Below, in pieces: positions 1-6,569 of a DNA stretch of 17,957 bases (position 1 is the stretch's first letter; each line of letters begins with the position of its first letter). Origin of the DNA: Clostridia bacterium. Lineage in GTDB: Bacteria; Bacillota; Clostridia; Oscillospirales; CAG-272. Location: contig JAGAFQ010000129.1 of the NCBI GenBank assembly GCA_017612495.1, forward strand, positions 1-17,957. The letters run 5' to 3'. A program made the translations under genes and the position numbers. The notes beneath the pieces were generated by a model that had not been told where the DNA came from, did not search any database, and worked only from the letters and a program-made list of their open reading frames with translations.

Positions 1-74
1 AAAAGCGGCAAAACAAGACCTATCGACAAAAACATCGCCGAAAGCACAAGCTTTTTTATCGTGATATTTTTCAT
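1..74 (-). CDS. Partial N-terminus of a probable ECF transporter S component (membrane protein)
   Basis: Only the first 24 codons are inside the window; the rest lies beyond base 1. The translation begins MKNITIKKLVLSAMFLSIG and continues into VLPL: a short basic head followed by a hydrophobic first helix. This N-terminal pattern is typical of S components (substrate-binding membrane subunits) of energy-coupling factor vitamin transporters. The ATG at 74-72 has a good Shine-Dalgarno (GAGGGGAG on the minus strand, about 6 nt upstream). It lies only 20 bp after the mnmM stop, so the two are probably co-transcribed. The family call rests on a short N-terminus and could be wrong; a different small membrane protein is possible. 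The substrate cannot be inferred. Confidence 0.55.
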   Translation of the reverse strand, partial: MKNITIKKLVLSAMFLSIGLVLPL

Positions 75-94
75 AACGTTCTCCCCTCACACCT

Positions 95-646
95 TTAATC
101 TCTTTTCTCGACAAGAAAGAAAAACGGAGACGTGGGAGAATTTATTATGGCAAGCTTTGAGCAGCTTATATATTTTTTGTCGAGCTTTGAAAGTTCCTCT
201 TCGATGAGCTTGCCCTCGGCGCTTCCCTCGGCATGGCCGGGATAAACGGCTATCAAAAGTCCGCCGCCGGGCAAGAGCAAGTCGATCGCCGCCCTGATAG
301 CCGCTATCGTGCTTTCTCTTTTCGTGGTTATCGTGCGGTCGCCTCCCGGCAAATAGCCGAGATTGAATAGTCCGACGCAGATCGGCTCCTTTACGTATTC
401 TTTGACGTTGGAATGAGAATCCAAGATCAATGTGCAGTTTTCTCTGCCGTTTTGAGAAAGCAACTCTTTGGTGTTTTCAAGTGCCGCCTCTTGGATATCA
501 AAGGCAAAGACGTGTCCGTTATCTCCAACGGCGCGCGAGAGCCAAAGGGTGTCGTGTCCGTTGCCCATCGTAAAATCTATAGCCGTGCCGCCTGCCTTTA
601 TGTGCGGAGATATCAACTCTTTTTCTGTTGTAAGCAAATCTATCAT
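95..646 (-). CDS. mnmM: tRNA 5-aminomethyl-2-thiouridine methyltransferase MnmM (YtqB-type class I SAM methyltransferase)
   Basis: 183 aa if started at ATG 646-644. The frame stays open upstream to about 730, but that extension runs through the promoter and terminator and is not translated. The SAM-binding motif is IDFTMGNGHDT (residues 23-33), with the acidic residue after strand 2 at D50 (VFAFDIQ). The family-specific NLGYLPGGD follows at 95-103 and TTK at about 107-109. This matches the family once called rRNA methylase-like YtqB. In Bacillus subtilis the protein is now known as MnmM, which converts nm5s2U to mnm5s2U at the tRNA wobble position. It is a short single-domain enzyme without a separate RNA-binding domain. 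It has its own promoter (677-705) and a leader of roughly 24 nt. The SD is GGAAGGA, with spacing of about 10 nt. Confidence 0.9.
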   Translation of the reverse strand: MIDLLTTEKELISPHIKAGGTAIDFTMGNGHDTLWLSRAVGDNGHVFAFDIQEAALENTKELLSQNGRENCTLILDSHSNVKEYVKEPICVGLFNLGYLPGGDRTITTKRESTIAAIRAAIDLLLPGGGLLIAVYPGHAEGSAEGKLIEEELSKLDKKYISCSKLAIINSPTSPFFFLVEKRD

Positions 647-676
647 GATCAAAAAATCCTTCCGAAGAATGACATA

Positions 677-705
677 ATTATACCAAAATCGAACACAAAT
701 GTAAA
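677..705 (-). promoter_or_regulatory. Sigma-A-type promoter for mnmM
   Basis: On the minus strand the -35 is TTTACA (705-700), the spacer is 17 bp, and the -10 is TATAAT (682-677) with an extended TGG just before it. The predicted start is near 670, about 24 nt before the mnmM ATG. The -35 hexamer lies in the T-rich tail just past the fhs terminator, so the two elements are packed edge to edge. Confidence 0.82.
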
Positions 706-714
706 TAAAAGCAT

Positions 715-742
715 AAAAATAACCGCGCAAGCGGTTATTTTT
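715..742 (-). terminator. Intrinsic terminator after fhs
   Basis: Directly after the fhs stop codon the minus strand reads AAAAATAACCGC, loop TTGC, then GCGGTTATTTTT. This is a 12-bp perfect inverted repeat whose 3' arm ends in a T run, with further T-rich sequence beyond (710-701). It would end the glyA-fhs transcript and separate it from mnmM. Confidence 0.85.
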
Positions 743-743
743 A

Positions 744-2420
744 TTAAAACAGTCCTGTTATTTTTCCGTCATCGTCTACGTCGATCTTTTCTGCCGCAGG
801 CACTTTCGGAAGTCCCGGCATTGTCAAGATATCGCCCGTCAAGACGACGATAAAGCCGGCACCGGCTGAAATTTTAACGTTTTTGACGGTGATGTTAAAG
901 CCGCGCGGAGCGCCGAGCTTTGTCGGATCATCGGAAAAACTGTACTGCGTTTTCGCAATACAAACCGGCACCTTGTCAAAGCCGAGCTTTGTGAGCTCCT
1001 TTATCTGACCCTCGGCAGTCGGTGTGAAAATAACACCGTCGGCGCCGTATATCTTTTTTGCGACCGCTTCGATCTTTTCTGAGATCGAAAGATCGTCGTC
1101 ATAAGCAAACCTGAAATCGCCCTTTTCTTCTTCGCAAAGGCGCACGACCTCTTTGGCAAGGTCTTCGCCGCCGCGTGAGCCGTCTGCCCAAACGGTAGAT
1201 AACACGGTGTTGACGCCGAGTTCTTTACATTTCTTGATAATAAAATCTATTTCTTTGTCTGTGTCGGTCGGAAAACGGTTGATCGCGACGACGCAGGGCA
1301 AATTATAAACGTTTTTGATGTTCGAGACGTGGCGCAAAAGATTCGGTATTCCCTTTTCAAGGGCGCATAGATCTTCTTTTTCAAGTTCTGTTTTCAAAAG
1401 TCCGCCGTGCATTTTGAGCGCGCGCACGGTCGCCACCATTACGACCGCAGACGGCACAAGCCCCGACATACGGCATTTTATATCGAGGAATTTCTCGGCT
1501 CCGAGATCGGTACCGAAGCCTGCCTCCGTCACGGTATAATCGCCCATTTTGAGCGCCATCTTGGTGGCGATGACGGAATTGCATCCGTGAGCGATGTTTG
1601 CAAAAGGTCCGCCGTGAACGAATGCGGGCGTACATTCAAGTGTCTGAACGAGATTCGGTTTTAAGGCATCCTTCAAGAGTGCCGCCATGGCACCGACGGC
1701 GCCGAGATCCTTTGCCGTCACGGGTCTGTTATCGAAAGTATAGCCGACAATGATCTTTGAAAGACGCTCTTTCAAGTCATGAAGCGAGCTTGAAAGACAG
1801 AAGATCGCCATGATCTCCGACGCGACGGTGATATCGAAACCGTCTTCGCGGGGAACGCCGTTTGCCTTGCCCCCCATACCGTCAACGATAAAGCGGAGTT
1901 GACGGTCGTTCATATCGACGCATCTTTTCCACGTGATCTTGCGCACGTCGATGCCGAGAGCATTGCCTTGATGGATATGGTTGTCGAGCATTGCGGCAAG
2001 AAGATTGTTCGCGGCGCCGATGGCGTGAAAGTCACCGGTAAAATGCAGATTTATATCTTCCATAGGCACAACTTGCGCATATCCGCCTCCGGCGGCGCCG
2101 CCCTTGACCCCGAAAACGGGCCCGAGCGACGGCTCGCGCAACGCGACAGTCACATTTTTGCCTATGCGGCGCAGACCGTCTGCAAGACCTATCGTTGTCG
2201 TGGTCTTGCCCTCGCCTGCCGGTGTCGGCGTTATCGCCGTGACCAAAATCAGCTTGCCGTCTTTATTCTTTGTTTCAGAAAGGAGTTTAAGATCGACCTT
2301 TGCTTTATATTTTCCGTAAGGCTCGATATATTTTTCATCGGTATTTGCCGCTTTAGCGATTTCATAAATCGGCTTCATTTTGCAGCTTTGCGCGATCTCA
2401 ATATCGGAAAGATGTGCCAT
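744..2420 (-). CDS. fhs: Formate-tetrahydrofolate ligase (10-formyl-THF synthetase)
   Basis: 558 aa, the usual family length (about 555-560). The enzyme joins formate to tetrahydrofolate with ATP to give 10-formyl-THF, the one-carbon donor for purine ring closure and fMet-tRNA, in the cytoplasm. The N-terminus has the family pattern SDIEIAQ. The ATP-binding loop is TPTPAGEGKTTT (65-76), and typical blocks such as REPSLGPVFGVKGGAAGGG and FTGDFHAI follow. The start ATG at 2420 has GGAGGG 7 nt upstream, inside the 18-bp gap after glyA. The gene is therefore the second gene of a glyA-fhs operon controlled by the ZTP riboswitch upstream of glyA. Nothing looks truncated. Confidence 0.98.
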   Translation of the reverse strand: MAHLSDIEIAQSCKMKPIYEIAKAANTDEKYIEPYGKYKAKVDLKLLSETKNKDGKLILVTAITPTPAGEGKTTTTIGLADGLRRIGKNVTVALREPSLGPVFGVKGGAAGGGYAQVVPMEDINLHFTGDFHAIGAANNLLAAMLDNHIHQGNALGIDVRKITWKRCVDMNDRQLRFIVDGMGGKANGVPREDGFDITVASEIMAIFCLSSSLHDLKERLSKIIVGYTFDNRPVTAKDLGAVGAMAALLKDALKPNLVQTLECTPAFVHGGPFANIAHGCNSVIATKMALKMGDYTVTEAGFGTDLGAEKFLDIKCRMSGLVPSAVVMVATVRALKMHGGLLKTELEKEDLCALEKGIPNLLRHVSNIKNVYNLPCVVAINRFPTDTDKEIDFIIKKCKELGVNTVLSTVWADGSRGGEDLAKEVVRLCEEEKGDFRFAYDDDLSISEKIEAVAKKIYGADGVIFTPTAEGQIKELTKLGFDKVPVCIAKTQYSFSDDPTKLGAPRGFNITVKNVKISAGAGFIVVLTGDILTMPGLPKVPAAEKIDVDDDGKITGLF

Positions 2421-2438
2421 ACCGTTCCCTCCAAATGC

Positions 2439-3674
2439 TTAATAAATCGGATAAGCCTCGCAAAGTTCCCCGACTTCTTTTAATATTCTTGCCTTATTGC
2501 CTTCAAAATCATAGATCGAATCGGAGATCCATCCGGCAATGAGCTTCATTTCATCGCAGCCGAAACCTCTTGTGGTGACGGCGGGAGTGCCGACGCGCAG
2601 ACCGCTTGTGATAAACGGGCTTTGAGGATCGTTCGGAACGGTGTTTTTGTTCGCGGTGATATGTACCAGGTCAAGATTGTGTTCGAGATCTTTGCCGGTA
2701 ATGCTCTTATCGCGTAAATCGAGGAGCATCAGATGGTTATCGGTGCCGCCCGAAACGAGCTTGATATCTCTTTTGATGAGTTCTTCCGAAAGAACCTTTG
2801 CATTCATAACGATGTTCTTTGCATAATCGCAGAATTCGGGTTTCAAAGCCTCGCCCAAAGCCACTGCTTTTGCGGCGATGATGTGCATGAGAGGACCGCC
2901 CTGCGTTCCGGGGAAGATAGCCTTATCTATCTGCTTTGCATATTCCTCGCGGCAAAGTATCATACCGCCTCTGGGACCTCTTAACGTTTTGTGCGTTGTC
3001 GTTGTGACGACGTCGGCGTAAGGCACGGGAGAGGGATGGACACCTGCGGCGACAAGACCTGCGATGTGCGCCATATCGACCATAAGATATGCGCCGACCT
3101 CGTCTGCTATCTCACGGCAGCGCTTAAAGTCGATGATGCGCGAATATGCGCTCGCACCGACAACGATAAGCTTCGGCTTGTTCGCCTTTGCGAGTTTTTC
3201 CATATTGTCGTAGTCGATAAGTCCGGTTTCAAGATCGACACCGTAGGGTACGATGTTGAAATACTTGCCCGAAATATTGACGGGAGAACCGTGAGACAAG
3301 TGACCGCCCTGTGACAGATCCATTCCCATAACTGTATCTCCGGGATTTACAAAAGCGAAGAACGCGGCAAGGTTTGCGCTTGCACCGCAGTGGGGCTGAA
3401 CGTTTGCATGCTCGGCGCCGAAAAGCTTTTTGGCTCTGTCTCTTGCGATATCCTCTACGATATCGACGCATTGACATCCGCCGTAATATCTCTTTTGAGG
3501 ATATCCCTCGGCATATTTATTCGTCAAAACTCCGCCTGCCGCCAAAAGCACCGCTTTTGAAACGATGTTTTCGGATGCGATGAGTTCGATGTTGCCTCTT
3601 TGGCGTTCGAGTTCGAGCTGACACGCCTGCGCGACCTCGGAATCGTAGTTTTTAAGATCTTCAAAAAAGTTCAT
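2439..3674 (-). CDS. glyA: Serine hydroxymethyltransferase
   Basis: 411 aa from ATG 3674-3672. The open frame extends upstream to 3857, but that extension would be translated through the riboswitch and is rejected. The SD is GGAG, 8 nt before the ATG. The PLP enzyme interconverts serine + THF with glycine + 5,10-methylene-THF. Visible signatures are ELIASEN-type sequence (IELIASEN, 29-36), KYAEGYPQKRYYGG (53-66), VDMAHIAGL (199-207) and the PLP-lysine region VTTTTHKTLRGPRGG with Lys229. The length matches bacterial GlyA. It is the first gene after the ZTP riboswitch and is followed after 18 bp by fhs. The pairing makes one-carbon units both from serine and from formate. Confidence 0.97.
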   Translation of the reverse strand: MNFFEDLKNYDSEVAQACQLELERQRGNIELIASENIVSKAVLLAAGGVLTNKYAEGYPQKRYYGGCQCVDIVEDIARDRAKKLFGAEHANVQPHCGASANLAAFFAFVNPGDTVMGMDLSQGGHLSHGSPVNISGKYFNIVPYGVDLETGLIDYDNMEKLAKANKPKLIVVGASAYSRIIDFKRCREIADEVGAYLMVDMAHIAGLVAAGVHPSPVPYADVVTTTTHKTLRGPRGGMILCREEYAKQIDKAIFPGTQGGPLMHIIAAKAVALGEALKPEFCDYAKNIVMNAKVLSEELIKRDIKLVSGGTDNHLMLLDLRDKSITGKDLEHNLDLVHITANKNTVPNDPQSPFITSGLRVGTPAVTTRGFGCDEMKLIAGWISDSIYDFEGNKARILKEVGELCEAYPIY

Positions 3675-3758
3675 TTGCACATCTCCATAACTTTTTACTT
3701 TTGATTTTGAATTTTTCGCCAAGAATTTTTTTGCGCACCCGACTGTGGCCGTGATATC

Positions 3759-3805
3759 AAAATAACATAAAAGGGCACACCGAGAGCTTTGAAAACGGTG
3801 TGCCC
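3759..3805 (-). terminator. Riboswitch-controlled intrinsic terminator upstream of glyA
   Basis: The minus strand reads GGGCACACCG (3805-3796), a 13-nt loop, CGGTGTGCCC (3782-3773), then TTTTATGTTATTTT (3772-3759). The 10-bp GC-rich stem with a T tract is a strong terminator in the leader of glyA. Its 5' arm shares GGCA (3804-3801) with the last helix of the ZTP aptamer, so ligand-bound aptamer and terminator cannot coexist. The expected behaviour is transcription on when ZMP or ZTP is bound. Confidence 0.93.
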
Positions 3806-3880
3806 AGACGGTCGGCAATAAAAGATGCGATATCTCTGTTTCTTTGTGGTGCTCCACATGATCCGTCAGTCGCAGAGAAA
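3801..3880 (-). promoter_or_regulatory. ZTP/ZMP riboswitch aptamer (pfl motif) upstream of glyA-fhs
   Basis: On the minus strand: P1 is TCTCTG (3878-3873) with CAGAGA (3838-3833). Inside it are CGACTGACGGA and hairpin P2, GTGG-AGCA-CCAC (3857-3846). A variable linker follows, then P3, TGCC (3817-3814) with GGCA (3804-3801), which encloses GACCGTCTG. The CCGTCTGGGCA block is the class hallmark (usual form CCGCCTGGGCA). The pseudoknot pairs GACGG (3867-3863) with CCGTC (3811-3807), five Watson-Crick pairs. The position directly upstream of glyA-fhs is a classic location for this class, which senses the purine intermediate ZMP and its triphosphate, signals of 10-formyl-THF shortage. I considered a THF or glycine riboswitch, but the conserved blocks fit only ZTP. 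Confidence 0.95.
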
Positions 3881-3896
3881 GTTTAATAACACCGTA

Positions 3897-3925
3897 AGTA
3901 TATCAAATTACCGATAATATGTCAA
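3897..3925 (-). promoter_or_regulatory. Sigma-A-type promoter for the glyA-fhs leader
   Basis: The minus strand shows the -35 TTGACA (3925-3920), a 17-bp spacer, and the -10 TATACT (3902-3897) preceded by TGA, an extended -10. Transcription would start near 3890 and give a leader of about 215 nt holding the ZTP riboswitch. The promoter lies immediately past the guaB stop. An imperfect inverted repeat, ACCGAATAA/TTATCGGT (3935-3927 and 3917-3910), brackets the -35 box. Confidence 0.85.
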
Positions 3926-3941
3926 GTTATTCGGTCCGATT

Positions 3942-5447
3942 CTATTTTGACATGGCGTTTTTATCTTTTTGAATGACGTCGTGCGCGCCGCCCTCGACAA
4001 TGCTCGTTGCGCTGACAAGCGTGAGCTTCGCTTTCTTTTGCAGTTCGTGTATGGATAAAGCGCCGCAGTTACACATAGTCGAGCGCACTTTGCTCAGCGA
4101 AAGCGCAACGTTGTCTTTTAAGCTGCCGGCATAGGGAACGTAGGAATCGACGCCCTCCTCGAACGAGAGTTTTTTATCTCCGCCGAGATCGTATCTCTGC
4201 CAGTTGCGGGCACGGGCAGAGCCCTCGCCCCAATATTCTTTATAGTATGTGCCGCCGATGCTCACTTTGTTTGACGGGCTTTCGTCAAAGCGCGCAAAAT
4301 ATCTGCCGAGCATAACGAAATCGGCGCCCATTGCCAAAGCAAGGGTTATGTGGTGGTCATAAACGATGCCGCCGTCGGAGCATACGGGAATATATATGCC
4401 CGTTTCTTTATAATATTTATCTCTTTCCGCGCAGACGTCGATAAGAGCCGTTGCCTGACCGCGTCCGATGCCTTTCGTTTCACGGGTGATACAGATAGAG
4501 CCTCCGCCGATGCCGACCTTGATGAAGTCAGCGCCGCAGTCCGCCAAAAACCTGAAACCGTCGGCGTCAACGACGTTTCCGGCGCCGACCTTAACGGTGT
4601 CGCCGTAATTTTCTCTTATCCACGCAATGGTGCGCTTCTGCCATTCTGAAAATCCCTCGGAGGAGTCGATGCAAAGCACGTCGGCGCCTGCCGCCAAAAG
4701 TGCGGGCACGCGCTCGGCATAGTCACGGGTATTGATGCCCGCGCCGACAACGTATCTTTTCTTGGAATCGAGCAATTCGTTGGGGTTTTGTTTGTGTGAA
4801 TCATAGTCCTTGCGGAAAACGAAATAGCAAAGTTTTCCGTCTTCGGAAATAATGGGAAGAGAGTTGAGCTTATGATCCCAGATGATGTCGTTCGCTTCTT
4901 TTAAGGTAGTTCCCTCTTTTGCAAAAACAAGCTTGTCAAAAGGAGTCATAAAGGTCTTGACCTTTTGTGTCATTTCCATACGGCTGACACGGTAATCGCG
5001 CGATGTGACGATGCCGACGAGCTTGCCCTCGCTCGTTCCGTCTTCGGTGACGGCTATGGTGGAATGTCCCGTTCTTGCCGTCAGCGCAACGACGTCGGCA
5101 AGTGTATCTTCGGGGCTGACGTTGGAATCGCTCTTGACAAAGCCCGCCTTATGCGTCTTTGCGCGATAGACCATTGCCGCCTCGTCTTCTATTGACTGAG
5201 AACCGTAAATGAACGAAACGCCGCCCTCGGTGGCAAGAGCAACAGCCAAACGGTCGCCGGAAACGGACTGCATAATGGCCGAAACCATCGGTATATTCAT
5301 CGTGATAGCCGGCTCTTCGCCCTTTTTGAACTTGACAAGCGGAGTTTTGAGCGATACGTTCGACGGAACACATTCTTCTGAAGAATAGCCGGGGATGAGC
5401 AGATATTCGTTAAAGGTATGTGCTGCTTCGTTAATAAAAGTTGCCAT
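3942..5447 (-). CDS. guaB: Inosine-5'-monophosphate dehydrogenase, Tritrichomonas foetus-like type
   Basis: 501 aa. It oxidises IMP to XMP with NAD+, the committing step to guanine nucleotides. The order is: N-terminal barrel strand, a two-CBS-type insert (about residues 103-215, including MTPFDKLV), then the catalytic barrel. The catalytic loop GIGGGSICITRE has Cys319, and the flap RNWQRYDLGG has Arg418-Tyr419. From memory, the protein resembles the protist T. foetus enzyme more than the B. subtilis or E. coli type: HTFNEYLLIPG near the N-terminus, GRYFARFDESP at 381-391 and KEYWGEGSARARNWQRYDLG. The functional residues fall at the same numbers as in that enzyme (Arg241, Trp269, Lys310, Cys319, Arg382, Arg418, Tyr419, Glu431). 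The start ATG at 5447 has AAAGGA about 9-10 nt upstream. It follows pyrB by 18 bp, so it is probably the last gene of the pyr transcript. I see no clear terminator after it. Confidence 0.96.
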   Translation of the reverse strand: MATFINEAAHTFNEYLLIPGYSSEECVPSNVSLKTPLVKFKKGEEPAITMNIPMVSAIMQSVSGDRLAVALATEGGVSFIYGSQSIEDEAAMVYRAKTHKAGFVKSDSNVSPEDTLADVVALTARTGHSTIAVTEDGTSEGKLVGIVTSRDYRVSRMEMTQKVKTFMTPFDKLVFAKEGTTLKEANDIIWDHKLNSLPIISEDGKLCYFVFRKDYDSHKQNPNELLDSKKRYVVGAGINTRDYAERVPALLAAGADVLCIDSSEGFSEWQKRTIAWIRENYGDTVKVGAGNVVDADGFRFLADCGADFIKVGIGGGSICITRETKGIGRGQATALIDVCAERDKYYKETGIYIPVCSDGGIVYDHHITLALAMGADFVMLGRYFARFDESPSNKVSIGGTYYKEYWGEGSARARNWQRYDLGGDKKLSFEEGVDSYVPYAGSLKDNVALSLSKVRSTMCNCGALSIHELQKKAKLTLVSATSIVEGGAHDVIQKDKNAMSK

Positions 5448-5465
5448 GTATTTTTTCCTTTCTGT

Positions 5466-6539
5466 TCAGTCAATTTTTGTGTCACACCAGCTGCAGCGGC
5501 ATTCGCCGTTTTCGGTATGATAAAAAAGTTTTTCAAGTTCTCTTTCGCAGTTCGTGACGCATCTTGCGTTCTTGCATACGGCATTTTCGATGTGTGTGCC
5601 GCGAACAGTCGTTTTGCCGTCTTTTTCGGCTTCATCGATAAGTTTTAAGATGAGCGCCATACGCATATATTTTCCGTACCTTACCTGCTTAAAATAACAC
5701 GCACGGGGATCTTTGTCAATATCCACGCTGATCTCGTTGACTCTCGGCAGGGGGTGAAGTATCGAAAGATCGGGCTTTGCGCCCGAAAGTTTATCGGGAG
5801 TCAAAATATAACTGTCCTTTAAGCGCATATATTCTTCTTCGGAATCAAATCTTTCGCGCTGGATGCGCGTCATATACAAAATATCGAGTTTCGGCATCGC
5901 CTCTTCAAGAAATTCCGTTTCGGTAAAGGGGATGTTGTTTTTCTTGATTATTCCTTCGGTCACGTATTCCGGAACGGAAAGTTCCTTCGGCGAGATAAGC
6001 ACGAATTTTATGCCCGCATAGCGGCTGAGAGCCGCTATGAGCGAATGTACCGTTCTGCCGTATTTGAGATCGCCGCAAATGCCGACACAGAGATTTTCAA
6101 AGCCTCCCTTTTCACGGTAGACAGTCAAAAGATCGGCAAGGGTTTGGGTGGGGTGGCAATGGCCGCCGTCACCCGCGTTTATAACGGGTATCGAGGCGTT
6201 TGTCGATGCTGCGAGCGCCGCGCCGTCTTTGGGGTGGCGCATGGCGATGATATCGGCATATTGGCTGACCGTCTTTGCGGTGTCGGCAATGCTCTCGCCC
6301 TTTGCGGCAGACGACGACTGCGCGCTTGAAACAGAAAGGACGCTGCCGCCGAGTTCATACATCGCCGCTTCAAAACTCAACCTCGTTCTTGTCGAGGGCT
6401 CGAAAAAGAGCGTCGCAAGTTTTTTATGCTTCATCGCATCCTGATATTTTTCGGGATTTTCGATGATATCGCAGGCGATCTTTATAAGTTCGTCTATTTC
6501 GCCGACCGTCAGATCGACGACGTCAATCACACTTTTCAT
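5466..6539 (-). CDS. pyrB: Aspartate carbamoyltransferase catalytic chain with a C-terminal PyrI-like zinc domain
   Basis: 357 aa; a plain PyrB is about 305-310. It condenses carbamoyl phosphate with aspartate. Catalytic features are FFEPSTRTRLSFE (STRT at 49-52), Lys80 in SAAKGES, Arg101 in MRHP, HPTQT with His129, TRIQRERF (about 224-231) and HPLPRVNEI (262-270). From about residue 315 there is a roughly 45-residue tail: HIENAVCKNARCVTN, then a final SWC. The cysteines are C322, C327, C331, C347, C349 and C352. C322-X4-C327-X21-C349-X2-C352 closely matches the zinc site of the E. coli regulatory chain PyrI (C-X4-C-X22-C-X2-C), and HIENAV aligns with the PyrI stretch before its first cysteine. 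The PyrI nucleotide-binding domain is absent. SD AAAGGA lies about 10 nt before the ATG. It is 30 bp after pyrE and 18 bp before guaB. Confidence 0.95.
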   Translation of the reverse strand: MKSVIDVVDLTVGEIDELIKIACDIIENPEKYQDAMKHKKLATLFFEPSTRTRLSFEAAMYELGGSVLSVSSAQSSSAAKGESIADTAKTVSQYADIIAMRHPKDGAALAASTNASIPVINAGDGGHCHPTQTLADLLTVYREKGGFENLCVGICGDLKYGRTVHSLIAALSRYAGIKFVLISPKELSVPEYVTEGIIKKNNIPFTETEFLEEAMPKLDILYMTRIQRERFDSEEEYMRLKDSYILTPDKLSGAKPDLSILHPLPRVNEISVDIDKDPRACYFKQVRYGKYMRMALILKLIDEAEKDGKTTVRGTHIENAVCKNARCVTNCERELEKLFYHTENGECRCSWCDTKID

Positions 6540-6569
6540 ATCTTGTCCATCCTTTATACAAGTCAGAAA

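Noticed and set aside
413..853. Plus-strand open frame opposite mnmM and the fhs end
   Set aside because: It runs antisense through mnmM, its promoter and the fhs terminator. It has no SD and no recognisable domain, while the minus-strand frame is a clear methyltransferase.
1899..2483. Plus-strand open frame of 194 codons opposite fhs
   Set aside because: It mirrors the codon usage of fhs, crosses the fhs-glyA gap and has no family features.
3675..3857. Upstream in-frame extension of glyA
   Set aside because: The extension would translate the ZTP aptamer and terminator. The ATG at 3674 has a proper SD and gives the normal family N-terminus and length.
3675..3900. THF or glycine riboswitch upstream of glyA
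   Set aside because: The conserved blocks (CTGACGG, P2 hairpin, CCGTCTGGGCA) and the pseudoknot fit the ZTP class; the hallmark sequences of the other two are absent.
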